A DNA stretch of 64,000 bases, taken from the NCBI RefSeq assembly GCF_022701255.1, contig NZ_CP031705.1, positions 6,262,001 through 6,326,000 of the forward strand, given 5' to 3'. The notes under the pieces were generated by a model. It saw nothing but the letters and a program-made list of their open reading frames with translations. It did not search any database and was not told the DNA's origin. The position numbers were made by a program, and so were the translations under genes. Shown piece by piece: positions 44,243-52,655 of this stretch. Source of the stretch: Microcoleus vaginatus HSN003. GTDB lineage: Bacteria; Cyanobacteriota; Cyanobacteriia; Cyanobacteriales; Microcoleaceae. How positions within the stretch are numbered: position 1 is the first letter of the stretch; each line of letters starts with the position of its first letter.

Positions 44243-45829
44243 CTAAACAATTTTGCACAGTTCATTTGCTTTTTTAAGTAGCAATTCAGCTCTGGAGGCC
44301 AGAAAGCTATCATAGTCATCGGTGAACGTATTGACAGGGCATAAATGTGTTACTATTATACCCTGAAAAGTTTGAGCTTCAGCAGGCATCTTAGTACGGT
44401 ATTTGCTAGGTGGTTGATTTCTGATTTTATTGTTGTCAGTTCGGGAAAGTAATGCAAAGTTTGCCAAACAATTGATTTGCTCATCTTTATACTTTCTCAG
44501 ACTTTCCAAGTAAGCTTTGGGAAAAATATGATGAAATTCCTTTCGATTACCTTGGGATAAAACCTTTTGCAAAGATATCTTCGTACCTTGAATAAAGTTT
44601 AATGGGTTTCCTTGTGCTAAAAGGATAATAAATGTATTTGTTGCAACTGTAGACATTCGGAACGAGTTTTTAAGAAAGAAGGTAGTATCTAAGGATATGT
44701 CAAAGTCTCCAAGTTTATGAGGTTTGCCTGCCTTAAGATTTTGTACTTCTGCCAAATCTACAGCGGTACTCTTAGCTCCTCCTCTCGCATATCTTTGAGA
44801 AAAACATGAACGCCAAAACCATTTATTGATAGTTTTGTATTGCTCATCAGGTATAGGAGGTGGTTGTTTTTGTGGTGAAGCGAAGAAGGAGGCTAAAACG
44901 GGTAATATGTTTTCCATTGGTAAAAGCTTAAGAGTGAAAACATTTAGCTCACCCTTCAAAAAGTCAATAGCCCTGAATATGCCGGTCCGAATTTCATCGA
45001 ATTTTTCTCGTACTGTACTACCAGGAAGTTCCATAAAATCTTCTGGATCGGCACTATTCATTGCTACCGCAGAGCAGCATTTGAGAAGCAAATCAGAGCC
45101 TACCTCTTTGAAGCCGAATGGTTCCAGTTCTTCAGTAACTTCTCTAAACTTCTCTTGTAAGTCAAAATCTTCACTCCAGTTCCAGACCGACAAAAGCTGA
45201 AAAGTATCTAATTCGACCCCTTGCCGATTGATCCTCTCAAAAACGGTTGCAACATATTTCCGTTCTTCATTTTCAAATCGTTCTACAGGAATTCGGGCTT
45301 GGGTAAATTTGTCCACTAGCTTGTCTATCTTTTGTGCTAAACTCTCATCTAAGTTTCTAGTAACTTTCCTATACTTAGGAGCATCGAAAACATACTTTAG
45401 CGGGAAAAATTTTGTACGATCATAATTGGTAAAATCTTCCAAATATTGAAAGGGAACAGATTCTTCGCTATTTATTTCAAAAAATAGATTAGTCCAATTA
45501 GTATTTTCTCGCTTTTCAGGAATAAGAGAAGTCTGAAATATACCAAAAATAGAAGTTATTCTCTGTTGCCCATCAAGTACATAATCTATGGGATATTCAG
45601 GATCGTTATCAAGAAGTTTATAAGGACCGAGATTTCTTTCAGTCCGTAAAGGATTTCTAGTTCTCCAAAGTAATAAAGAACCAAAAGGAAAACCTTGATA
45701 AATACTGTCGATGAAGTAGGAAACTCTACTGGGTTCCCAAACAAAACCCCGTTGAAAAGAGGGAATTCTAATTCTTCCCCTTTCGACATCATTAATTAAG
45801 TCTTTAATAAAGTAGTAAGTGTCAGGCAT
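44243..45829 (-). CDS. DUF262 protein with HNH-type C-terminus (GmrSD-like)
   Basis: 528 residues. The N-terminal DUF262 (GmrS/ParB-like) part shows RIPSFQRGFVWEPSRVSYFI and the diagnostic IDYVLDGQQRITSIFG (DGQQR about residues 86-90). ATVFERINRQGVELDTFQLL is the second family motif. The C-terminus has EFHHIFPKAYLES, then NCLANFALLSRTDNNKI, an HNH-like pattern similar to DUF1524 (GmrD). Proteins of this layout include type IV restriction enzymes against modified phage DNA, and BREX-linked BrxU. Thus a defence role is likely, though not proven. The gene is visibly more AT-rich than its neighbours, which fits recent acquisition. No accessory gene is attached. Confidence 0.82.
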   Translation of the reverse strand: MPDTYYFIKDLINDVERGRIRIPSFQRGFVWEPSRVSYFIDSIYQGFPFGSLLLWRTRNPLRTERNLGPYKLLDNDPEYPIDYVLDGQQRITSIFGIFQTSLIPEKRENTNWTNLFFEINSEESVPFQYLEDFTNYDRTKFFPLKYVFDAPKYRKVTRNLDESLAQKIDKLVDKFTQARIPVERFENEERKYVATVFERINRQGVELDTFQLLSVWNWSEDFDLQEKFREVTEELEPFGFKEVGSDLLLKCCSAVAMNSADPEDFMELPGSTVREKFDEIRTGIFRAIDFLKGELNVFTLKLLPMENILPVLASFFASPQKQPPPIPDEQYKTINKWFWRSCFSQRYARGGAKSTAVDLAEVQNLKAGKPHKLGDFDISLDTTFFLKNSFRMSTVATNTFIILLAQGNPLNFIQGTKISLQKVLSQGNRKEFHHIFPKAYLESLRKYKDEQINCLANFALLSRTDNNKIRNQPPSKYRTKMPAEAQTFQGIIVTHLCPVNTFTDDYDSFLASRAELLLKKANELCKIV

Positions 45830-46106
45830 AGAAAGTTAATTTGAAGCTACCTTTATAATTATAGCAGAGGAGGGCTTAAACAAAAAATCAGTCCTAATCA
45901 TTATACAATCGATGGTAATTGACGCTTTCACATCAACAAACAAGCTATAAAGGAAACAACTTCCATTTATGGCGTATAAAGCCTGTTTGGGATTGGTTTG
46001 GGTTGAAAATTTGTTTAAGTCCCGATAAGTAAGCCTACCTAAAAAAACCAATTATCCAGATTCCCGAGTTCTTTAAAAAGTCGGGAATCTACAAATAGTT
46101 AAATTG
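45830..46106. other. Intergenic region beside the DUF262 gene
   Basis: AT-rich spacer; a minus-strand frame (45836-46051) has no motif and is not called. A short inverted sequence, GATTCCCGAGTTCTTTAAAA / TCGGGAATC near 46051-46090, can form a small hairpin (GATTCCCGA/TCGGGAATC). Confidence 0.4.
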
Positions 46107-46248
46107 TCAAGGTGTTTCATAATTATGACTTGGGCGTATAGGTCGATCGCACTTGCAACTCCTTCATCTGCTTCTCATCCACATCAGACGGCGCATTCGC
46201 CAATAAACAGCACACTTGCTGCATCTTCGGAAACGCAATGATATCTAT
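46107..46248 (-). pseudogene. Duplicated 3' tail of aspS
   Basis: About 140 bases matching 47091-47232, the end of aspS plus the bases just beyond its stop. The frame is still open: [39 protein letters not shown], stop, versus [20 protein letters not shown] in aspS. It has no start and no upstream aspS sequence. The toxin-antitoxin pair lies exactly between the two copies. Confidence 0.88.
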
Positions 46249-46296
46249 GATAATTATAGTGTTTTTAGTCTAAAGACGTGCCATGTAATTATGGCA

Positions 46297-46707
46297 TTAA
46301 CTAAATCTCTCAATAAACATATCGGGAGTAACAATTTCGACTCCTTGAAAAGGAGTTAATACCAATAAATCCAAATCACCCGTAACAATTACATTGGCAT
46401 TACCACTAACAGCCAAGTCTAAAAACTTATTATCTTTTTCATCTCGACAAACAGTGATGTTTTCTGTAATAGAAACTAATTGGGATGAACTGATAAATTT
46501 CAGTAAAAATACTTGCCGATCTTCCAAAGAAAGATACTTGTTAAACTTTTTACGATTTAAAACTTGCTCTAATTCATTTAAAGTCGTTTCAGAATATAAA
46601 ATTATTCCTTTTGTTTCGGCCAACTCAATCGCCCGAAATGGGACTGAGGTTTTAAACAGTAAAGCACTGATTAAAACATTCGTATCAATGACACATCTAT
46701 TCGTCAT
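46297..46707 (-). CDS. PIN-domain toxin (VapC-like, COG1569 type)
   Basis: 136 residues. The PIN acidic residues are visible: Asp8 in CVIDTNVLISALL, Glu in TTLNELEQVL, and Asp residues in CRDEKDNKFLDLAVSG and VTGDLDLL, in the right order. PIN toxins are Mg-dependent ribonucleases that cut tRNA, rRNA or mRNA. Its ATG overlaps the end of the upstream antitoxin gene by 11 bases, the usual toxin-antitoxin arrangement. The pair is inserted between aspS and a copy of the aspS 3' end. Codon use is AT-rich relative to aspS. Confidence 0.9.
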   Translation of the reverse strand: MTNRCVIDTNVLISALLFKTSVPFRAIELAETKGIILYSETTLNELEQVLNRKKFNKYLSLEDRQVFLLKFISSSQLVSITENITVCRDEKDNKFLDLAVSGNANVIVTGDLDLLVLTPFQGVEIVTPDMFIERFS

Positions 46708-46924
46708 TATTATCTGCTAAAATGTCTTGTAAAATTTCAGGCGTTAAGCCTCGCTGCATGGCTCGATCGGAAATTTCTGCCATAACCTGCGTTAAAGTTT
46801 TATTGTGTAAATTTTCTCTAAAAAACAATTGAATAATCAAACTTAACTCTTGCTGAGTCTTAGGACTAGCTTCTTCAAACGCTGTCTTAATATTTTCATC
46901 AACTTGAATCGTAATTATTGCCAT
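46697..46924 (-). CDS. Antitoxin partner of the PIN toxin
   Basis: 75 residues from the ATG at 46924; the open frame to 46984 adds a hydrophobic leader that is unlikely. MAIITIQVDENIKTAFEEAS begins with a beta strand and helix typical of a small antitoxin (RHH-like), followed by LSLIIQLFFRENLHNKTLTQ and a C-terminal acidic tail (ILQDILADNNDE) that would cap the toxin. Gene order antitoxin-toxin and the short overlap support the pairing. The exact antitoxin family is not recognised. Confidence 0.78.
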   Translation of the reverse strand: MAIITIQVDENIKTAFEEASPKTQQELSLIIQLFFRENLHNKTLTQVMAEISDRAMQRGLTPEILQDILADNNDE

Positions 46925-46986
46925 AGCGGTTAAAAAAAGTGTTAATACGAAAACATTTTTTTTCAACTCTATTTTATCACACATCT

Positions 46987-47025
46987 TGCACCATTCTCAA
47001 GAACAGGCAAGATGCCTGTTCCACA
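46987..47025. repeat. Dispersed AACAGGC...GCCTGTT repeat
   Basis: GCACCATTCTCAAGAACAGG followed by CAAGATGCCTGTTCCACA. The same element occurs inverted at 51212-51249 with some differences. The hairpin AACAGGCaagatGCCTGTT is perfect. It sits between the antitoxin gene and aspS. Confidence 0.6.
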
Positions 47026-47109
47026 ACAAACAGATGAATTTTATTGTGCGGTGGGCACGAGAGCTCGCCCTGAAAGGATTATTGAGAATGGTCAAGGTGT
47101 TTTATACGC

Positions 47110-48897
47110 TTATGACTTGGGCGTATAAGTCGATCGCACTTGCAACTCCTTCAACTGCTTCTCATCCACCCCAGCAGGCGCATTCGTCAGCAAACAACCA
47201 GCCTGCTGCGTCTTCGGAAACGCAATCACATCGCGAATCGATTCCTCGCCCGCCAACAGCATCACCAAGCGATCCAAACCGTAAGCAATGCCTCCGTGGG
47301 GCGGAGTTCCATACTCAAACGCATCCAACAAAAAGCCAAACTTATTGTAAGCTTCCTCACTCGATAAGCCGATCGCCTCAAACACCTTTTCCTGCACTTC
47401 CCGCTGATAAATCCGCAGAGAACCGCCGCCGATTTCTGTACCGTTTAACACCAAATCGTAAGCTTGAGCTCTCGCAGTTTTCAAATCGTTAATATCGTCA
47501 GGATGCGGCGCAGTAAACGGGTGATGCAATGCTTCCAAACGCTTCTCGTCAGCGTTCCATTCAAACATCGGGAAATCTGTCACCCACAGCAGATTCATCT
47601 TGTCTTTGTCAATCAATCCCAATTCGTTACCGACAAACAAACGCAATCTATCCAAAGTCTTATTGACAGTTGTCACGTCGGCTGCTGCAAATAACAACAA
47701 ATGACCTGGTTGCGCGCCCGTGCGATCGAGCAATTCCTGTTTTTGTGCTTCCGTCAAATTATCCTTAATTGCGCCGATCGTATCAATTTCGCCGTTATCC
47801 CGCACCCGAATGTAAGCTAATCCCTTCGCACCGGCTTCGCTGGCTTCCCTAAACAAATCGCCGCCCGGTTTAATCCGCACATTAGAAATCGCATCATTCC
47901 CGCCCGGAATCGGCAAAACTTTCACAATTCCGCCCGCAGCAACCGCCCCGGAAAATACCTTAAATCCCGAATCTTTCATCAAATCGGAAACATCGACTAA
48001 TTCCAAACCGAAACGAGTGTCTGGTTTGTCGCTACCATAGCGATCCATTGCTTCCGCGTAAGTCAAGCGCGGAAAAGGACGAGGCAATTCTACGCCTTTG
48101 ACACTTTGGAAAATCTGGGAGACTAAACCTTCGTTTAATTCGAGAATTTCTTCTAAAGACATGAAACTCATTTCCATGTCTAATTGTGTGAATTCCGGCT
48201 GTCTGTCAGCGCGCAAATCTTCATCGCGGAAACAGCGGGCAATTTGATAATATCTGTCCAAACCCGAAACCATTAACAATTGTTTGAACAACTGCGGCGA
48301 CTGCGGCAAAGCGTACCAATCGCCCAAATTGACGCGACTGGGCACTAAATAATCTCTCGCACCTTCAGGAGTCGATCGCGTTAAAATCGGTGTTTCAACT
48401 TCAATAAAACCTCCCACATCTTCCAGGTGGCGGCGCATAGCTTTCACAACTTGGTGGCGAAGCTGCAAATTGCGACTCATACGATCGCGCCGCAAGTCCA
48501 AATAGCGATATTTCAGCCGCAAATCTTCCCGCACGCTTTCATTTTCCGCCGTCGCCACCTGAAACGGTAACTGTTTGCGAACCGCATTCAACAACTCAAT
48601 TTCGTCAGCGTAAATTTCCACCTCACCCGTAGGCAATTTCGGGTTGAGGGAATCTTCGGGGCGGTTGGTGACTCGCCCAGTAATTTTAAGCACGTATTCG
48701 CTGCGTAAAGCCTCAGCCCCGTGATAGGAATCGGGGGTGCGTTCAGGATCGCTGACAATTTGCACAATACCCGATCGATCGCGCACATCCAGAAAAATCA
48801 CCCCGCCATGATCGCGGCGGCGATCCACCCAGCCGTAAAGGGTGACAGTCTCTCCGATGTGTTCGCTTCGCAGTTCGCCGCAGTAGTAACTTCTCAT
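47110..48897 (-). CDS. aspS: Aspartyl-tRNA synthetase
   Basis: 595 residues, the normal length of bacterial-type AspRS with the GAD insertion. N-terminal OB-fold anticodon domain ([20 protein letters not shown]), motif 2 [20 protein letters not shown], the flipping-loop region [20 protein letters not shown], the GAD insert (about 290-410), and motif 3 [20 protein letters not shown]. It charges tRNA-Asp in the cytosol; whether it also mischarges tRNA-Asn cannot be read here. The last 40 codons are duplicated at 46107-46248. The gene is a single unit with nothing unusual in its own sequence. Confidence 0.97.
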   Translation of the reverse strand: MRSYYCGELRSEHIGETVTLYGWVDRRRDHGGVIFLDVRDRSGIVQIVSDPERTPDSYHGAEALRSEYVLKITGRVTNRPEDSLNPKLPTGEVEIYADEIELLNAVRKQLPFQVATAENESVREDLRLKYRYLDLRRDRMSRNLQLRHQVVKAMRRHLEDVGGFIEVETPILTRSTPEGARDYLVPSRVNLGDWYALPQSPQLFKQLLMVSGLDRYYQIARCFRDEDLRADRQPEFTQLDMEMSFMSLEEILELNEGLVSQIFQSVKGVELPRPFPRLTYAEAMDRYGSDKPDTRFGLELVDVSDLMKDSGFKVFSGAVAAGGIVKVLPIPGGNDAISNVRIKPGGDLFREASEAGAKGLAYIRVRDNGEIDTIGAIKDNLTEAQKQELLDRTGAQPGHLLLFAAADVTTVNKTLDRLRLFVGNELGLIDKDKMNLLWVTDFPMFEWNADEKRLEALHHPFTAPHPDDINDLKTARAQAYDLVLNGTEIGGGSLRIYQREVQEKVFEAIGLSSEEAYNKFGFLLDAFEYGTPPHGGIAYGLDRLVMLLAGEESIRDVIAFPKTQQAGCLLTNAPAGVDEKQLKELQVRSTYTPKS

Positions 48898-49060
48898 AAT
48901 TCGGGGTTGTGGACTAAAAATAAAGCTTTTTAATTATGCAGTATGCCTGAAACTTCTGCTGAATGCAAATGCACGCACGATCGCCATTAGCTTTGGAATT
49001 AATTCCAAAGCTAGCTAGCCTAACAACCCGCTGGGAGTTCCCAACCCCCGGCTGGCCCTT

Positions 49061-49666
49061 CTAGGAATCTCCGCGATCGCTGTGAGACTTGTCAAAAAAC
49101 GCCGTCAGCGTGTTCCATGCAGACTTAGCCGCATCCGTCAAGCGAGTGCCGATCGACTCAATTTGCCTCACAATAACGTGCCAATTCTTTTCAGCTTCGG
49201 TGTGAATGTGGTCAACAGCTTGTTCGATGCGATCGCGTTCGATCAATTTATTTTGTTCCACCGCTTCTCGCGCTTGTCGCACAGCTTTCAAATAAGCTTC
49301 GCGACTGACTTCGCCGGCATCTTGCACCTGCGCTTGCGCCCGCGTTTTAATCGCATCCACCACCAGCCAATTTTTCTCAGATTCTTTTTTAATCAGCCTG
49401 ACTGCTGCTGTGACTCTTTCGTGGGCGAGATCCTTATTTTCTTCGATCGCCGCCGAGGCCTTATTCACAGCTTTTAAATAAGCTTCGCGAGTGAGTTCGC
49501 CCGCTGCTTGCACTTCGGCCGTGGCGCGTTTTTTAATTGCTTCAAACAGCGCCGCAGTTTCTGCGATCGCCTCATCAGTCGCGTCGGGCATCTCTTGTTT
49601 GACGATCGCCGTCGTTTCGAGAGTTGCCTCTAAAACTGGTTCCTCGGTTACTTTTGGATCTGTCAT
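49061..49666 (-). CDS. Helical protein with two internal repeats
   Basis: 201 residues, charged and almost entirely helical. Two 60-residue repeats are clear: AIKKRATAEVQAAGELTREA then YLKAVNKASAAIEENKDLAH, and AIKTRAQAQVQDAGEVSREA then YLKAVRQAREAVEQNKLIER. Each ends in a KNW(L/H)V motif. The C-terminus (LTDAAKSAWNTLTAFFDKSH) is amphipathic and might touch a membrane. No family is recognised; the layout resembles LEA-like or apolipoprotein-like stress proteins. It is a single gene between aspS and the macro protein. Confidence 0.75.
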   Translation of the reverse strand: MTDPKVTEEPVLEATLETTAIVKQEMPDATDEAIAETAALFEAIKKRATAEVQAAGELTREAYLKAVNKASAAIEENKDLAHERVTAAVRLIKKESEKNWLVVDAIKTRAQAQVQDAGEVSREAYLKAVRQAREAVEQNKLIERDRIEQAVDHIHTEAEKNWHVIVRQIESIGTRLTDAAKSAWNTLTAFFDKSHSDRGDS

Positions 49667-49722
49667 ATCAATCTTCTCCTGTGCTAGTAAACATTTTCAA
49701 AAAATCTCACAGTCCCTGGATG

Positions 49723-49812
49723 CAGACTTTGTAGGTGTAGCGCCAGAAGGAATTGTGGTCTTTTATACAGACTTTGTAGGTGTAGCGCCAGAAAGAATTC
49801 TGGCATTTAATA
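49723..49812. repeat. Two 45-bp tandem repeats
   Basis: CAGACTTTGTAGGTGTAGCG followed by CCAGAA(G/A)GAATT occurs at 49723 and again at 49768, exactly 45 bases on. The surrounding non-coding gap (49667-50047) is otherwise AT-rich with no supported gene. Confidence 0.75.
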
Positions 49813-50047
49813 AGAACTAGGCAATTCTTGTTCCAGCTTTATCCACTTTTGTATCCGCGCTTACCTAGTTGTAATAACCTCAGTTCTATTACATTATATC
49901 TACCAAAGTTGCTCTCGTGTGTAGGATACCGCCAACTTGTAGGTACGGTTTAGCGCACTTAAATTTGTGATAAGTCTCTATACCTAAAAAAACACACACT
50001 AATAAACTTGGTTTCTCAACACAAGAAAACGAGCAAACTTAATAGTT

Positions 50048-50677
50048 TCAATTTTCCAACTGCAAATCTTCGCTTTCGTCCGTATATAACAAGTGGTGAC
50101 ATCTTTGAGCGTGCAGTAAAGATTGAGGAAATTCGTACTGAGATAAGAGGACTTCTTCGAGCGCAACTTTCATTTGATTGGCGCAGATATGTGGCGGTAC
50201 TTTGCCCATTCCCGTACCCATACCGGGAATAGCGATAGTTTCAATGATATGTTTGACTGGCGTTCCATCTGGTACTGAGCCAAATTTTACGAGATTCAAA
50301 ATAGCGCGGGTTGCTAGATAAACATTTACTGTTTCTCTTAAAACTGTGGGAACGCGCATAATTGGTGCAGCGATTAAATAGGGAATTTCAGCATGATCTG
50401 TGTCTAAAACTTCTGCCATTCCTACTAATAGTTCACCGTGATGTCGATCCTGAATTAGTTGTTGCAGCCGTTCAAGAACCTGCCCTCCAAAAAATTCCGA
50501 AATTTCTAAACCTAAGCCGTCGTCCATGAAACCAAAACTATTTCCCGGACTAACAATAGCATCGCATTTCACATCAAAGATTGAACCGCGGTGTATCTTG
50601 ACATTTTCCATATTGCCGCAAGTGCTTTCCCACGCTCTAACTAAACTATCGTCTAAGGTAGCCAGCACAATTTGCAT
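50048..50677 (-). CDS. Macro-domain protein
   Basis: 209 residues. IHRGSIFDVKCDAIVSPGNS then FGFMDDGLGLEISEFFG matches the first part of the macro fold (strand, N-S/G-N loop, GLxxxI helix), and ETIAIPGMGTGMGKVPPHIC is the second ligand loop (IPGxGTGxGxxP). Macro domains bind or hydrolyse ADP-ribose derivatives. The SPGNS form, instead of NAANxxL, resembles phage-type macro proteins. No ADP-ribosyltransferase gene lies nearby, so a role as a DarG-like antitoxin is not supported. It stands alone; upstream lies the dead crcB. Confidence 0.85.
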   Translation of the reverse strand: MQIVLATLDDSLVRAWESTCGNMENVKIHRGSIFDVKCDAIVSPGNSFGFMDDGLGLEISEFFGGQVLERLQQLIQDRHHGELLVGMAEVLDTDHAEIPYLIAAPIMRVPTVLRETVNVYLATRAILNLVKFGSVPDGTPVKHIIETIAIPGMGTGMGKVPPHICANQMKVALEEVLLSQYEFPQSLLHAQRCHHLLYTDESEDLQLEN

Positions 50678-50790
50678 AAATACTCTCTCTTAATTTTAAT
50701 TGCGAATAGCTAGACCGATCGCCAATTTAATCCTACAATACTTTACATAAGGCTGCTGAATCTAAAACTCATCTCAATTTCAACTAGCAA

Positions 50791-51130
50791 ATGTCCAAGA
50801 GCTGTATGCAGCAATCCCCCAATCTCCGCCACCCGATCGCAATTAGTTTAGATACGGTTGCCACCGCTTTAAATCGGTATTATATCACCTTCGGGTTTGG
50901 CAACCATTTCGCTGCGCTTTCCCCTAGGGAATTTTTTCTATTAACATCATCGGTTGCTGGGCTATGGGATTTTTGACCACCCTAATTTTTGAACAGGTGG
51001 CGACTGTTCCCTCGGAAGTAAAGTTAATGATGGTAGCAACGGGCTTTTTAGGAGCTTAGACTACTTTTTCAACTTACGGTTTAGATACCAATATTTGGTG
51101 GCACTTTCTGATAGAATTGTCTGTTTTTAC
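50791..51130 (+). pseudogene. crcB: Broken crcB/fluC fluoride channel gene
   Basis: The first frame reads NLRHPIAISLDTVATALNRY then YITFGFGNHFAALS; after a frameshift near 50935 the next frame gives NIIGCWAMGFLTTLIFEQVA and LMMVATGFLGA, a TAG, TTFSTYGLDTNIWW. Both halves match CrcB (N-I-x-G-C, GxxGxxTTFSTY). The TAG stands where the family has Tyr or Phe (51058-51060). So there is at least one frameshift and one stop. No fluoride riboswitch is visible upstream. Confidence 0.85.
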
Positions 51131-51644
51131 CCACCGAAGAGCACCCTTCTCAAGAAGTCTTGGACGGGTAGACTATAAAAGCGAACCCCACAAGAAAACT
51201 CACTCTTTGTGGCACAGGCCGGAAAACCTGTTCTTGATAATGGTGCAACATCTCTGTTTTTAGAGGACTGGCAATGCCTTACTCGGAGTAATCGCAGTTC
51301 ATTTAGGTATAATTTTAGCGTAATGGGGCAAATAGATAAAATCGGTTTGTGCAAATAATACCAGTTTAAAAAAAGAATGCAACTGTAGGCAAACTCTCCA
51401 CCCATACAGCATCAGTCAGTCGATTTTATTTCAGGATTGTGGACAATACCTACGACATCTTTTTATCACACCCTTAACCTAATACACGCACAGCTTTTAA
51501 CGGGGTTGCTACCCTGTCAGATGTAACTGTGATGATGTGTACTGCATCGTGTGTTCCGGCTGAGGGGCTAAAGTCTGCAAGCTGTTTCCCTATCTTGTTT
51601 TCAGTTTACTCTTTCTCGGTTGAACTCACGTTTAATAAATAATG
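51131..51644. other. Non-coding gap with dispersed repeats
   Basis: Contains the inverted copy (51212-51249) of the 46987 repeat, and a piece TACCAGTTTAAAAAAAGAAT continuing to GCAACTGTAGGC (51360-51391) that recurs with changes at 60421-60454. A minus-strand frame (51127-51405) is not supported. The last 100 bases follow the response regulator gene's end. Confidence 0.45.
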
Positions 51645-51670
51645 CTTAGGGCGCTCCGATATCGTTGTTA

Positions 51671-52645
51671 TCAAAAGAACGGTTGAGGATTTAAACAGCG
51701 TTTAGTGCGTTTATGCTCGTACATTAGTTTGTCAGCCTTTGCCAGCAATTCTTCTAATAAAACTTCATTATTTAAATCCCCACACTCCACACCCAGACTT
51801 ATTGATATATAAGCTCGCTCGGAGTGTTGATTAAAGCGATCTATATTTTCTTGCAGCCTCCCCTGAAAATTAGTAGATGAATCACCCGACAAGTTAGGAA
51901 TAAATAAAGCAAATTCATCTCCTCCCAGTCGAGCCACAATATCCGCCTCACGAAAGGTTTGCTTCAATATTTGAGCTGCGTCAACGATTACTCTGTCTCC
52001 CATTTCGTGGCCTAAAGTGTCGTTAATTTTTTTCAAACCATCTAAGTCAGCGAACAAAATAAAATAGGAGGTTTGCGTGCGTCGAGCAATTTTTAATTGT
52101 TGATTGGCTAGTAAAAAGAAGCCGCGTCGGTTATATAATCCAGTTAATTCATCGGTCACGGATAGCTGCCTTACTTCTGCTTCTGCCCTCAGACGTTCTT
52201 GGATTTCGTGTTCTAAACGTTGATTTTGTTCGATCAGTTGTTGGCGTTGCTGTTGGATGAGTAATTGATTTTTTACTCGCATCAGCACTTCCTGCTCTTG
52301 AAAGGGTTTGGTAATATAGTCTACGCCACCCAGTTCAAATGCTCGTACCTTGTTTTCCAGTCGTTCGATCGCACTGATAAAAATAACCGGGATCTGAGCA
52401 CTCGCTTCCAATGCTTTTAACTGTTGGCAGACTTCGTACCCATTCATCTCCGGCATATTGATGTCAAGTAAAATCAGACTCGGTGGGTCGCGCTGAACAC
52501 CTTGGAGTGCCATTCTGCCGTTGAGCGCTTTACGCACAATATAGCCCTGTGACTCTAGAATTTTGGCTAACAAGCGCAGATTGTCTGGGGTATCATCCAC
52601 GATGAGAATATTCGTTTCGGCCGCAAGTTTGAATAGAGTTGTCAT
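51671..52645 (-). CDS. Response regulator with GGDEF diguanylate cyclase domain
   Basis: About 324 residues from the ATG at 52645, which leaves a 10-base gap after the kinase stop. The REC domain (about 10-130) has TNILIVDDTPDNLRLL, LILLDINMPEMNGYEV with the phospho-Asp, and a late Lys (YITKPFQ). A coiled linker follows, then GGDEF (about 180-320) with DELTGLYNRRGFF and RLGGDEFALFIP. The active site is intact, and RxxD (READ) five residues earlier is an inhibitory I-site. It makes c-di-GMP when phosphorylated. Lying directly behind the phytochrome kinase, it is the likely output of that light sensor. Confidence 0.93.
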   Translation of the reverse strand: MTTLFKLAAETNILIVDDTPDNLRLLAKILESQGYIVRKALNGRMALQGVQRDPPSLILLDINMPEMNGYEVCQQLKALEASAQIPVIFISAIERLENKVRAFELGGVDYITKPFQEQEVLMRVKNQLLIQQQRQQLIEQNQRLEHEIQERLRAEAEVRQLSVTDELTGLYNRRGFFLLANQQLKIARRTQTSYFILFADLDGLKKINDTLGHEMGDRVIVDAAQILKQTFREADIVARLGGDEFALFIPNLSGDSSTNFQGRLQENIDRFNQHSERAYISISLGVECGDLNNEVLLEELLAKADKLMYEHKRTKRCLNPQPFF

Positions 52646-52655
52646 GGTCTTGTTC

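Noticed and set aside
46986-47492. 168-codon plus frame opposite the end of aspS
   Set aside because: Shadow of aspS; proline/serine-rich translation is an artefact of the opposite strand.
50048-50677. DarT-DarG toxin-antitoxin system
   Set aside because: A macro domain is present, but no DarT-like ADP-ribosyltransferase gene is next to it.
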